A DNA stretch of 32,016 bases from Gemmatimonadota bacterium (GCA_029862935.1 JAOTWK010000006.1:1-32016), one strand, 5' to 3'; shown: positions 24,501 to 31,897, counted from the first letter of the stretch. Made by a program: numbers and translations. The notes: generated from the sequence alone by a model not told the origin.

Positions 24501-24659
24501 GCCTCGAAGCACCGTTGTGACCGACACGACCGGCGAATCGATATCGGGGAACTCCCGCACCGAGAGTTGGAAATACCCGATCCCGCCAAACAGCACGAGC
24601 GCAATGCTCACCATGCTAGTGAGGACGGGCCGACGGATAGCAGTATCGGAAAGCCGCAC
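21582..24659 (-). CDS. RND-family (HAE-1-type) efflux pump permease
   Basis: A 1025-residue inner-membrane proton/drug antiporter with the full AcrB plan: a first membrane segment (PVLTSMVSIALVLFGGIGYF), two large periplasmic loops, and two sets of membrane helices. The proton relay residues are present: the Asp pair in GIVVDDAIIVMEN (TM4) and the Lys in GLVTKNSILLVEYAN (TM10). FFWLALSG and GVGRAEIFG are common HAE-1 segments. It begins with GTG at 24659 in the typical VRLSDTAIRRPVLTSM context, with AAAGG upstream. It is the first gene of the operon, an order (permease, TolC, adaptor) that differs from the common adaptor-first arrangement. The exported compounds are unknown. Confidence 0.97.
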   Translation of the reverse strand: MRLSDTAIRRPVLTSMVSIALVLFGGIGYFQLSVREFPDIDSPVVSVTTVLRGANPQVIESAVTDILEEELSTIPGLRTLTSASSEQVSSITLEFTLDRDLEAAAQDVRDKVSRVRGRLPQDIEEPVVSKQDADAEPFFWLALSGANYSLLELSDIGDREVKTRLQSLPGVGRAEIFGERRYSMRIWLDPEALASRNLTVEDVRTAVLTRSVEIPAGRIESARREFTVRTLGELKTPEEFQNLVVANQDGRLVRLRDLARVELGPEDDRTVLRYMGITAVAIGVVRQSKANLIDVSDAIVAELPSIQETLPPGVVLSAAFDGAKFVRRSIDEAQETLLLAAVLVVVIIFVFLRNLKGTIIPGLAIPTSIIATFALLYFLGFTINNLTLLALILSIGIVVDDAIIVMENAYRHQEQLGEDPETAAMRGTSEIAFAVIATTIALVAVFSPLTFLRGTTGRLFNEFALAMAGAVVISSFVALTLTPMLCAKILRVPKTHNALFNVFERTFETITDVYGIALGWALRHRWFVVGGGVLTVFLAAWVFANLKREFVPPEDRGYFVTITIAPEGASLQYTDEYQQRVEAILGRTEDVESYFSVVGFGGAVNGGIVFSLLSDWSDRERSVQDVIGEVQPQYFAIPGVFAFANNPPAFGGFGSPVQFVVRHPDFDSLVAGMDRLLGRARGIPGLINVDTDLKVNKPELTIVYDRDRAEDLGVPVGDVSSTLQTMLGGQRISTFTRDNKLYYVMVQLEPARRATPRDMTGLYVRGRENQLVQLSAVVRVEEGVGPRQLNHFSRVRSATLTGNLAPAFTLGEAIDSLRANADDVLPPGSSIALAGESRELEESGNALYFAFLLALVVVFMVLAAQFESLVHPFTVILAVPLAVTGALVTLLALGSTLNLFSQIGMILLIGLVTKNSILLVEYANQLKRTGLSAIEAMSRSGAIRLRPIVMTSVATIMGAMPIALGLGAGSASRRPLGYAVVGGMVFSTLLTLFLVPVVYVLLERVQERLTFARKTPALQVTEAGR

Positions 24660-24740
24660 CGGCTTCTTACCTTTCTAGTGACAAATCGGGCTGTAGACGA
24701 AGAGCGGGTAAGATACTCCAGACCATATCACCTGACTACC

Positions 24741-25046
24741 GTGACCCCGGAGACCCTGGCCCGTCGACTCGTTGCCGAACCCATTCTCCGCCTCGCGCCG
24801 GACGAGTCGAGCGAGGCTCACGCCTCTTGGGAGGTCGTGGAACGCCACCCCACTGGGATCGCCGGTGAGCTCTTGATCATCGACACACTCTCGGGCTTCG
24901 CTGCCATCGAACGCCCAAATGCGACGGAGTGCGTGGTCCGGTACCTCGCCAATCCGGATGAGGTTCAGAGGTTTGTCGATAGACGGCTCGGACAGTACGC
25001 GCGAATGTGGGATGGCTGTGGCTGCAAGATCGACTATTACGGCTGA
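24741..25046 (+). CDS. Small protein with C-terminal WDGCGC motif, function unknown
   Basis: About 101 residues from GTG 24741 (MTPETLARRLVAEPILRL). The upstream open frame (to 24267) lies over the antisense of the permease and is not credible. There is no signal peptide or membrane segment, so it is probably cytoplasmic. The C terminus RRLGQYARMWDGCGCKIDYYG holds a CxC pair near the end, which may bind a metal or be redox-active. It is divergent from the RND operon, with only 81 bases between the two starts, so the promoters share this space. I do not recognise the family. Confidence 0.62.
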   Translation: MTPETLARRLVAEPILRLAPDESSEAHASWEVVERHPTGIAGELLIIDTLSGFAAIERPNATECVVRYLANPDEVQRFVDRRLGQYARMWDGCGCKIDYYG

Positions 25047-25109
25047 GGCAACCGTTCGGGATTTGACGGTGACCTGGCGCGACATATCAGCGCAACGCAT
25101 GTTTGCCCG

Positions 25110-25706
25110 ATGGCTGTAATGCCACCGGATGCGCCGACCGAGCCGCAGGAGTACGAACCCCTGTCGGCAACTGAAAAGCGGGTGCTCCTCGAGCTGGTGC
25201 GCCGAGCTCTGGAGCGGTACCTCGACGATGGTAGCCTGCCCGAGATGCCTGCCGCGAGTTCGGCCCTGCTCGCACCGCGGGCGACGTTCGTCACTCTGCG
25301 GCGACGGGACACGGGAGAGCTTCGTGGGTGCCGCGGTGAGAGCGAGGCCCAACGACCGCTGGTCGAATCCGTCATCCATACGGCCATAGCGTCTGCGACC
25401 GCTGATTCACGATTTCCTCCGATCACGCTCGCCGAACTGGCCGACATCCACATTGAGATCAGCGCCCTGACACCCATGCGCCTCGCCGCGCCCGAACAGG
25501 TCATCATGGGCCAGCATGGGGTCGTCCTGCACCTCGGCCCGAACGCTGGACTGCTGTTGCCGCAAGTCCCGGCATCGTTCGGGTGGAACCGCGAAGAGTA
25601 TCTCGATGCCCTCTGCCGCAAAGCGGGACTTTCGGTAGGAGCATGGCGGAATCCCGACAGTCGACTCTACACGTTTGAAGCGGAGATCTGGAGCGAGGAG
25701 GAGTAG
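25110..25706 (+). CDS. amrA: AMMECR1/AmmeMemoRadiSam system protein A
   Basis: A 198-residue AMMECR1-domain protein. The family hallmark LRGCRG (usually LRGCIG) is at about residue 71, and VIHTAIASATADSRFPPITLAELADIHIEISALTPMR is characteristic. GVVLHLGPNAGLLLPQVPASFGWNREEYLDALCRKAGL matches the second half. The domain is thought to modify or bind small molecules; in many genomes it lies beside an AmmeMemoRadiSam protein B and a radical-SAM enzyme. Neither partner is present in this window. An ATG at 25119 is an alternative start. Confidence 0.92.
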   Translation: MAVMPPDAPTEPQEYEPLSATEKRVLLELVRRALERYLDDGSLPEMPAASSALLAPRATFVTLRRRDTGELRGCRGESEAQRPLVESVIHTAIASATADSRFPPITLAELADIHIEISALTPMRLAAPEQVIMGQHGVVLHLGPNAGLLLPQVPASFGWNREEYLDALCRKAGLSVGAWRNPDSRLYTFEAEIWSEEE

Positions 25707-25838
25707 CGTATCGTTCCCGAACGTCGCGCGTCACCGGTCGGTGCAGTTTCAGCCGACACATCCCTGCCACGAGACGATCCGTACCACGAGTTCGCCCAAC
25801 GGTACGATCTCTTCTTCGACGCCCACGAAGAACATGGG

Positions 25839-26513
25839 ATGGCGGAGTCCCAGTTCTTCCACAGAGTGTTCACCGATCGCGCAGTCGAGACCGTGCTGGA
25901 TTGCGCGTGTGGATCGGCCCGGGACCTGCACATCCTGTCCAACCTCGGCTACCGTCCCTGCGGCTCCGATATCTCGGCCGCCATGCTCGAGCAAGCAAGG
26001 GTCAATCGGGCACATCTCGACCCACGCTTGCCACTCGCGCGAGCGGACTTCCGGTTCCTACCATTTCGCTCTGGAGGCTTCGACGCCGTCATATGCCTGC
26101 GGACGTCACTGCCACATATGCGCGACAAAGATGAAGCCCTGACGGCGCTCCAAAGCATGCGGGGCGTGATTCGACCTGGTGGCGTGCTCGTCCTCAGTCA
26201 GGGCATTACTGACAAGCTCATGCAAGAGCAGCCAAGATTCATTCTCGAGGCAAACACACCTGAGTTTTCGCGAATCATGGCACTTGACTACCTTGCGCAT
26301 AGAGTCCGCATCAGCGTACTCGATGTGTTTCACACGCGCGAACAGGGCGATCTCAAGGTTGCATCGTTCGAATATCTGTGCCTGCTTGCGGACGACTATC
26401 GACAGCTGCTTCTTCAGGCGGGCTTTGGTGGCTCCGATTTTTACGGAAGCTGGTCCATGGAAGCGTACGATGAAGCCACTAGCCCACAGCTCATCGTCGT
26501 AGCTACTGCATAG
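25839..26513 (+). CDS. SAM-dependent class I methyltransferase (true start probably upstream)
   Basis: From ATG 25839 the protein has 224 residues, with motif I VLDCACGSARDLHIL, motif II GSDISAAMLEQAR, motif III region LARADFRFLPF and GGFDAVICLRTSLPHM, and a C-terminal part LRPGG-like (IRPGGVLVLSQGITDK). The frame is open back to 25707, and the segment before the ATG reads DDPYHEFAQRYDLFFDAHEEHG, exactly the N-terminal helix expected for this family. No ATG, GTG or TTG occurs there. CTG at 25764 would give MPRDDPYHEF, and ATC at 25710 lies six bases after a GAGGAGGAG ribosome site. The acceptor is unknown. Confidence 0.87.
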   Translation: MAESQFFHRVFTDRAVETVLDCACGSARDLHILSNLGYRPCGSDISAAMLEQARVNRAHLDPRLPLARADFRFLPFRSGGFDAVICLRTSLPHMRDKDEALTALQSMRGVIRPGGVLVLSQGITDKLMQEQPRFILEANTPEFSRIMALDYLAHRVRISVLDVFHTREQGDLKVASFEYLCLLADDYRQLLLQAGFGGSDFYGSWSMEAYDEATSPQLIVVATA

Positions 26514-26525
26514 GCAGGGACCATC

Positions 26526-26906
26526 ATGCTGCTGGCACATATCATTCTTCTTGCTACAGCCCTCATCTTGAGCATCATCGGTATCGGGTTTCTTTGGGCA
26601 CCGGAGGCTTGGGCTCGCACCATCGAAGTAAGCGCCTCGACCCCGATGGCTCGAACCGACATCAGAGCGACATACGGCGGTTTCGTGTTGGCCGCCGGTG
26701 TTCTTCTCGCCGTCGCTGCGTTCCACCTCGAGTGGGTCAAGCCGGGTCTCTTTGCCTGCGGTCTGATTTATGCCGGTTTCGCAAGCGGACGTCTCATTGG
26801 GATCATTCTCGAACGACAAGCTGCGCGGCTCATGATCTTCTTCTTCGTTGTGGAGATCGTGGGGGCTGCCGTTTCGTTCTTTGCATTGTCTCGTCTCACC
26901 TCGTGA
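26526..26906 (+). CDS. DUF4345-like four-helix membrane protein
   Basis: A 126-residue integral membrane protein with four hydrophobic segments (about 3-24, 50-67, 71-92, 98-121). The pattern RTDIRATYGGFVLAAGVLL and the final helical pair resemble DUF4345 proteins, which are small and of unknown function. It lies 12 bases after the methyltransferase stop and 4 bases before the serine dehydratase ATG, so it is co-transcribed with both; no functional link is apparent. Confidence 0.75.
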   Translation: MLLAHIILLATALILSIIGIGFLWAPEAWARTIEVSASTPMARTDIRATYGGFVLAAGVLLAVAAFHLEWVKPGLFACGLIYAGFASGRLIGIILERQAARLMIFFFVVEIVGAAVSFFALSRLTS

Positions 26907-26910
26907 CGCC

Positions 26911-28293
26911 ATGGAACTGAGTGTCTTCGACCTCTTCAAGATCGGCATCGGTCCGTCTAGCTCGCATACAGTTGGTCCAATGAAAGCTGCGCTGCGGTTT
27001 GTCGAGGCGTTGCGAGACTCCAACGACCTAGGGCGCGTGCAACGCATTTGCTGCGAGTTGTACGGCTCCCTGGCCCTGACAGGTCGGGGGCACTCCACCG
27101 ACAAGGCGATTCTGCTCGGCCTGTCCGGGGCACATCCGGAAACGGTCGACCCTGATGAAGTCGATGCGCTCGTGACGGAGGTGCGCAGCACGAGCATGCT
27201 CCAGCTACTCGGGAACCAGTCGATCCCGTTTCGCGAACACGATGATCTCATTTTCAAGAAAGAAGAGTTTCTTCCTCGACACCCGAATGGTCTGCAATTG
27301 TCTGCATTTGACACTGTAGGCGACCTCATCATGTCTGAGCAGTTCTATTCGATCGGTGGGGGGTTCGTGCTCACAGCGGCGGAAGCAGAAGCAGGGCTCA
27401 CTGGCGGCAGTGAACCACTCGAGCCGTTGCAGTATCATTTTGGATCCGCAGCTGAGTTGCTCGACGTGGGCGACCGTCATGGCTTGACGATTGCACAGAT
27501 CGTCCGAGCTAATGAACGCGCCTGGCGACCGGAAACCGAAACGGACACGGGGCTGGATCGGATCTGGTCGGTGATGGAGCAATGCATTGCCCGCGGATGC
27601 GAGGGCGAGGGACGCTTGCCCGGCGGGCTGCAGGTGCGCCGCCGAGCGGCGACTCTGTATCGCCGTCTCGAGAATCGGACACTCGCCGACGATCCGCTGA
27701 CACTGCTCGATTGGGTAAGCCTCTTCGCGCTCGCCGTCAACGAGGAAAACGCAGCGGGCGGACGTGTCGTCACCGCACCGACGAACGGTGCGGCTGGTGT
27801 CATTCCAGCAGTCATTGCCTACTACATGCGATTTGTTCCTAATGCGGACCCCATGGGCGTGCGCACGTTTCTCCTCACGGCGGCGGCAATTGGCATGCTC
27901 TACAAGCGGAACGCATCGCTCTCCGCAGCTGAGATGGGCTGTCAGGGAGAAGTCGGTGTCGCTTGCTCTATGGCAGCGGCCGGATTGGCGGCCGTCATGG
28001 GCGGCGCCAATGCACAGATCGAAGAGGCGGCCGAAATCGGCATGGAACACAACCTTGGACTCACTTGCGATCCGATTGCCGGGCTCGTGCAGGTGCCGTG
28101 TATCGAACGGAATACGATGGGGGCAGCAAAGGCGGTGAATGCCGCGCGGCTAGCCGTGCTCTACGGCGATGGCAAGCACCATGTGCCACTGGATCAGGTG
28201 ATCGAGACCATGCGGCAGACGGGGCTCGACATGCATCAGAAGTACAAGGAAACATCCCGCGGTGGCCTGTCCGTCAATGTGACAGACTGCTGA
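26911..28293 (+). CDS. sdaA: L-serine ammonia-lyase (single-chain, iron-sulfur)
   Basis: A 460-residue cytoplasmic enzyme that converts L-serine to pyruvate and ammonia using a [4Fe-4S] cluster. MELSVFDLFKIGIGPSSSHTVGPM is the family N terminus. The cluster cysteines are probably Cys344 (EMGCQGE), Cys386 (GLTCDP) and Cys397 (QVPCIER). The last residue, Cys460 (NVTDC), matches the C-terminal cysteine that closes the active site onto the cluster in the Legionella enzyme. VTAPTNGAAGVIPAV is the substrate-binding segment. It is a fused alpha+beta form. The ATG at 26911 follows the previous stop by four bases. Confidence 0.97.
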   Translation: MELSVFDLFKIGIGPSSSHTVGPMKAALRFVEALRDSNDLGRVQRICCELYGSLALTGRGHSTDKAILLGLSGAHPETVDPDEVDALVTEVRSTSMLQLLGNQSIPFREHDDLIFKKEEFLPRHPNGLQLSAFDTVGDLIMSEQFYSIGGGFVLTAAEAEAGLTGGSEPLEPLQYHFGSAAELLDVGDRHGLTIAQIVRANERAWRPETETDTGLDRIWSVMEQCIARGCEGEGRLPGGLQVRRRAATLYRRLENRTLADDPLTLLDWVSLFALAVNEENAAGGRVVTAPTNGAAGVIPAVIAYYMRFVPNADPMGVRTFLLTAAAIGMLYKRNASLSAAEMGCQGEVGVACSMAAAGLAAVMGGANAQIEEAAEIGMEHNLGLTCDPIAGLVQVPCIERNTMGAAKAVNAARLAVLYGDGKHHVPLDQVIETMRQTGLDMHQKYKETSRGGLSVNVTDC

Positions 28294-28295
28294 CC

Positions 28296-28757
28296 ATGCC
28301 GTCCCAGTTACCCAAAGTGATCCTCGCCGATCCCACGATGCGGAAGCTGAGCCTGCTCGCCATCATTGTCGTGACGGTTACCGGAATCGTGGGACTCGTC
28401 TACACAGGCGCGTTCCTGGATCGGGTGCAGAAACTGGCCGCCGACGATCCCCGGGAGGCTGCCCGTTTAGCGGTGCGGACGTTCAAAGTGCTTACGGCCT
28501 TCATGGCGGTGATTCCCATCATCATCGGAGCGTATCTCGCTCAGGTCGCAGTGAGGGCATGGCATCACCACGAGTTTCCTCCGCCGGGTACGCGTGTCTT
28601 GCGCGATACGGTCGTGACAGTCGGACCACGCAGCCGACATTGGGCGCTCCTGGCTCTCCTCGTCGCCTTCATCTTGGTCGGCAGCGGCGTCTTCCTGCCA
28701 ATATGGTCCTGGCAGGTGACCGACCGCCTGTTCACCGTCGGCGTGCCACCACTGTAG
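28296..28757 (+). CDS. Membrane protein, function unknown
   Basis: A 153-residue protein with three hydrophobic segments: about 16-40 (KLSLLAIIVVTVTGIVGLVYTG), 66-86 (FMAVIPIIIGAYLAQVA) and 116-137 (ALLALLVAFILVGSGVFL). The loop between the last two has WHHHEFPPPG and a basic patch. No family is recognised. It begins two bases after the serine dehydratase stop and is followed 30 bases later by the carbonic-anhydrase-like gene, all in one direction. Confidence 0.7.
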   Translation: MPSQLPKVILADPTMRKLSLLAIIVVTVTGIVGLVYTGAFLDRVQKLAADDPREAARLAVRTFKVLTAFMAVIPIIIGAYLAQVAVRAWHHHEFPPPGTRVLRDTVVTVGPRSRHWALLALLVAFILVGSGVFLPIWSWQVTDRLFTVGVPPL

Positions 28758-28787
28758 GCGTGAACGCACAACCTGAAAGAGCCACGA

Positions 28788-29321
28788 ATGTCTGACGCGG
28801 AGCGTCCTTCCCGTGAGACCCCCGATATGATGTCGGCAAGAGAATTGGCGTGGGACAGCAGTTTCCCCACCGCGCTCGTTGTTGCCTGCTCGGACGGTCG
28901 CACCCACGCGCCACTTGCCACATTTCTCCACGACGAGCTTCACATCCACCGGTATGATCGGCTATACGTTCCAGGAGGTGCGGGAGCTCTGGCGCCGAGT
29001 GGTATCGAGTTCACGCGAGCGCACCGATACCGCAGTGAGTGTCAGTTTCTCATCCAAGCTCATCAGCTCGATACGGTCGTGCTTCTGTTCCACGGCCCCG
29101 CAGCAGACGCGTCGAGTGACGCCCTGTGCGGTGACTACCGTCGCAAATTCCCCAATGCGTCCAACGCCGACATTCGCCACGCGCAGGATCACGATCTTGC
29201 GGACATCTTGCGGCTCGAGCTCTGGCACAACGTGCGAATCATCGTGGCCCGCCACGAGGTGACCCGGGAAGGTCGCGTGCAATTCACTACCCTTCACGAT
29301 TCCGAGGAGCACAAGCAATGA
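28788..29321 (+). CDS. Beta-carbonic-anhydrase-like protein with altered zinc site
   Basis: A 177-residue cytoplasmic protein. FPTALVVACSDGRTHAPLATFL contains the CxDxR motif (Cys34, Asp36, Arg38) of beta-carbonic anhydrases, and TVVLLFHGPAA places His102 where the zinc-binding His is expected. The normal HxxC is not present: the next Cys is Cys114 (ALCGDY), eleven residues further. The RNAGN segment is also replaced by VPGGAGA. CO2 hydration is therefore doubtful; zinc binding may survive with a different geometry, or the protein may have another role. The gene overlaps the serine hydrolase gene by four bases (29318-29321). Confidence 0.65.
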   Translation: MSDAERPSRETPDMMSARELAWDSSFPTALVVACSDGRTHAPLATFLHDELHIHRYDRLYVPGGAGALAPSGIEFTRAHRYRSECQFLIQAHQLDTVVLLFHGPAADASSDALCGDYRRKFPNASNADIRHAQDHDLADILRLELWHNVRIIVARHEVTREGRVQFTTLHDSEEHKQ

Positions 29322-30904
29322 GGCACACCATTTCCAACCGACGGCCTGTGCAGTTGGTCGGCGTTCTCATGTCGTTGGCGCTTGCCACGACTCCTCTGTT
29401 GGGCCAGGGGCAACCACTCCCCCCAGCCGGAATCGATGCATATGTGGAACACGTCATGAGAGCCTTCGAGGTGCCCGGGGTCGCTTTGGCGATCGTCAAA
29501 GACGGGCACGTCGCGCTTGCGCAAGGATTTGGCGTGCGCACCATGGGGAAATCCGACCGCGTCAACGAGCGCACGCTCTTCGGAATCGCCTCCAACACGA
29601 AAGCGTTCACCGCGACTGCGCTGGGCTTGCTCGTGGAGGAGGGTAGGCTCGGATGGGATGATCCTGTCGTGGACCACCTCCCCTGGTTCCGCATGTCGGA
29701 CCCGTATGTGACGCGGGAACTCACGATCCGCGACCTGTTGGTGCACCGCAGTGGTTTCGGACTCGGTGCGGGCGACCTGCTGTGGTGGCCGCCATCGACC
29801 TACAATCGGAAGGAAATTGCGCGACGCCTGCGTCACGTCCCGCTGGCAACCAGCTTTCGATCCGCGTATGCCTATGACAACGTGCTCTACACGGTTGCCG
29901 GCGAAGTGATCGAGGAACTCACCGGACAAAGCTGGGAAGAATTCGTAACGACCCGTATCTTGACCCCGATCGGCATGACCGGAAGCAACGCCCGCCACTC
30001 CGATGTCGGCGCCGGAGGAAACATCGCGTCGACACACGCCCGGATCGACGGGAAGGTGCGTCCGGTCAATCCCTTTGCGAGCGATAACACCAACCCGGCA
30101 GGCGGGATCAACGCCAGCGCTGCGGACATGGCGAAGTGGCTCATCGTCCAGCTCGACTCCGGCCGGGTTGGGCACGATCGGCTCTTTTCGGAGCGCACGG
30201 CTCGCGAGTTGTGGACGTTGGTCACCCCGATTCCTGCAGGAGCACCGGCGCCCGAGCTTGCAGCGCTCCGATCGAGCTTCAACGGGTACGCGCTGGTGTT
30301 CTTCGTGCGCGACTACCGAGGACACAAACTGGTGACGCACACCGGTGGCCTTCCGGGATACGTGTCACGCGTGGCGATGCTGCCAGACCACAAGGTCGGA
30401 GTGGCTGTCCTCACCAACCAGGAGTCGGGCGCCGCCTTCAACGCCATTGCCTGGCATGTGCTCGACCACTACCTCGGCGCCGACGACACCGACTGGCTCG
30501 CGGCATACGAAGCGGTCATGGCGCGCTACGAGGCCCACATGGGTGCGATGGATGAGGGAATCACCACGGCTCGCAACGAGCATGCCGATCCCTCACTCCC
30601 CATCCAGAGCTACACCGGCACCTACGCCGATCCATGGTACGGTGACATCACTATCGCAATCGAGGATGGCGCTCCGGTCATCCGCTTCATGCAGACGCCG
30701 GTATTGATCGGCGACCTCGAGCACTGGCAATACGACACATTCGTCGCCCGCTGGAGAGATCGCGAACTCAGAGCTGATGCGTTCATCACGTTTGTGCTCG
30801 ACCCCAACGGCCGAATCGAGGAGGCCAAGATGCAGGCCGTCTCGCCGCGAACGGACTTTAGCTTTGACTTTCACCACCTACGGCTCACCCCAGTCCGGCG
30901 CTGA
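29318..30904 (+). CDS. Class-C beta-lactamase-like serine hydrolase, exported
   Basis: A 528-residue protein with a signal peptide (about 1-29, ending TTPLLGQGQ). The serine beta-lactamase/D-alanyl-D-alanine carboxypeptidase domain spans about 35-385: Ser92-Lys95 in ASNTKAF (SxxK), Tyr186-Asp-Asn188 (YxN) and HTGG at 341-344 (the KTG equivalent). GINASAADMAKWL and NQESGAAFNAIAWHVLDHYLG are typical. The C-terminal 110 residues (YTGTYADPWYGDITIAIEDG... ) form a DUF3471-like beta domain. Such proteins are usually esterases, peptidases or peptidoglycan-acting enzymes rather than resistance enzymes. It is coupled to the carbonic-anhydrase-like gene by ATGA. Confidence 0.93.
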   Translation: MRHTISNRRPVQLVGVLMSLALATTPLLGQGQPLPPAGIDAYVEHVMRAFEVPGVALAIVKDGHVALAQGFGVRTMGKSDRVNERTLFGIASNTKAFTATALGLLVEEGRLGWDDPVVDHLPWFRMSDPYVTRELTIRDLLVHRSGFGLGAGDLLWWPPSTYNRKEIARRLRHVPLATSFRSAYAYDNVLYTVAGEVIEELTGQSWEEFVTTRILTPIGMTGSNARHSDVGAGGNIASTHARIDGKVRPVNPFASDNTNPAGGINASAADMAKWLIVQLDSGRVGHDRLFSERTARELWTLVTPIPAGAPAPELAALRSSFNGYALVFFVRDYRGHKLVTHTGGLPGYVSRVAMLPDHKVGVAVLTNQESGAAFNAIAWHVLDHYLGADDTDWLAAYEAVMARYEAHMGAMDEGITTARNEHADPSLPIQSYTGTYADPWYGDITIAIEDGAPVIRFMQTPVLIGDLEHWQYDTFVARWRDRELRADAFITFVLDPNGRIEEAKMQAVSPRTDFSFDFHHLRLTPVRR

Positions 30905-30932
30905 GCCGGGCCACGGACAACAGTGAAGCACG

Positions 30933-31000
30933 GTGACTGAAATCGAGCGACTCACGGACCAGATGCGTCGCGCGTTCGAAGGCGAACCTGCTCAAGCAGG
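30933..31000 (+). pseudogene. 5' remnant of a DinB-family gene
   Basis: GTG at 30933 opens a frame reading MTEIERLTDQMRRAFEGEP, which matches the conserved N terminus of DinB-like four-helix proteins (ERLxDQLxRAFEGxxWHG). After about 20 residues the similarity ends (AQAGNASVDNQ), and the frame then runs antisense through the DUF481 gene. The usual remainder of about 150 residues is absent. I infer a gene cut by a deletion whose junction lies near 30990-31018. The exact end is not certain. Confidence 0.5.
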
Positions 31001-31018
31001 CAACGCGTCGGTCGACAA

Positions 31019-31897
31019 TCAAAACTTCACGACCAGCGCAACCTTGAAGATGCTGTCCAGCTTCTGCAGCGGAATCGTCACTGTTGGCGTGTCAGCGGTC
31101 TGTCCTGCAGGAGGCGTCAGTGCCACCTCCGTCAGCGACGGTCGATTGCGCCACATGAGTTGCAAGGACGGCTTGAACTGGAGTCGCGCGCTGATGGCGA
31201 CCGGGAGCGCATTGACGACATCGAAGCGCAGGTCATCCGTGTCGTCCAGGTTCAAGTCCCCGACCAGCACGCTGAGGAACTCCGTCGAGCTCGTGAGCCG
31301 CGTCCACAGATCGTAGCTGAATCTAACCCCGGGGAAGTTGGATTTGACAAAGGGATTCTCCACCACGTCCTGCTGGAACGTGTACGTGGCGCTGTAGTCC
31401 GTCTTGAACTTCGCGCGTTCCGAGTTCACCCAAATGTTGCCCGCTCCTACGGCCAGGAGCATACGGCTTTCGATTCCCGAGAAGGTGTTGCGCAGCCAGT
31501 CCGTTCCACCAAACCCGTAGAATAGATCGCTGAACTGATAGTCGTAGCGACCGCGTGCGTAGAAGGCCTCGGCGGTCTTCTCCGTGTCTTGGGTCTCCGT
31601 CAGCGTGAAGTCGTCCTGCGATGTCCCCAGCGCCGACCTCGTCGTGAAGGTCGTCTGGGACCGGACAGCTCCACCCTGTAGTTTGGCCTCCGCCCGTTCC
31701 CACAGATACGTGTACTGAGCGTCCACCCCGAACGTGTTGATCTTTGCATTGCCGGCCGTCCACACGGCGGTCAGTTCTGTGGTGAACGCAGAGCCGAGCG
31801 GTTTGTCTTGGCCGAACATCGTGCCTGTCTGCGTGGCGCTCGCCACCACGGCAGCCACACCCAACACCACCATCCGAACACTTGTTTGTTTCATCAT
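31019..31897 (-). CDS. DUF481 outer-membrane beta-barrel protein
   Basis: A 292-residue protein beginning MMKQTSVRMVVLGVAAVVASATQ with a signal peptide, followed by strand-rich sequence throughout: FTTELTAVWTAGNAKINTFGVDAQYTYLW, then GRYDYQFSDLFYGFGGTDWLRNTFSGIESRMLLAVGAG, a stretch typical of DUF481/YdiY proteins, and a C-terminal phenylalanine (ALVVKF), the outer-membrane barrel signature. YdiY-like proteins are outer-membrane proteins of unknown role. AAGGAG sits three bases upstream of the first ATG; the second ATG (31894) is equally possible. The open frame further upstream has no signal-peptide logic. It converges on the serine hydrolase and DinB remnant. Confidence 0.9.
   Translation of the reverse strand: MMKQTSVRMVVLGVAAVVASATQTGTMFGQDKPLGSAFTTELTAVWTAGNAKINTFGVDAQYTYLWERAEAKLQGGAVRSQTTFTTRSALGTSQDDFTLTETQDTEKTAEAFYARGRYDYQFSDLFYGFGGTDWLRNTFSGIESRMLLAVGAGNIWVNSERAKFKTDYSATYTFQQDVVENPFVKSNFPGVRFSYDLWTRLTSSTEFLSVLVGDLNLDDTDDLRFDVVNALPVAISARLQFKPSLQLMWRNRPSLTEVALTPPAGQTADTPTVTIPLQKLDSIFKVALVVKF

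Noticed and set aside
29294..30340. Minus-strand open frame of 348 residues
   Set aside because: It lies antisense to the beta-lactamase-like gene, whose motifs are intact; there is no ribosome site or domain.
31001..31316. Continuation of the DinB-like open frame
   Set aside because: After the first 20 residues or so, the frame is the antisense of the DUF481 gene, so it is not DinB sequence.
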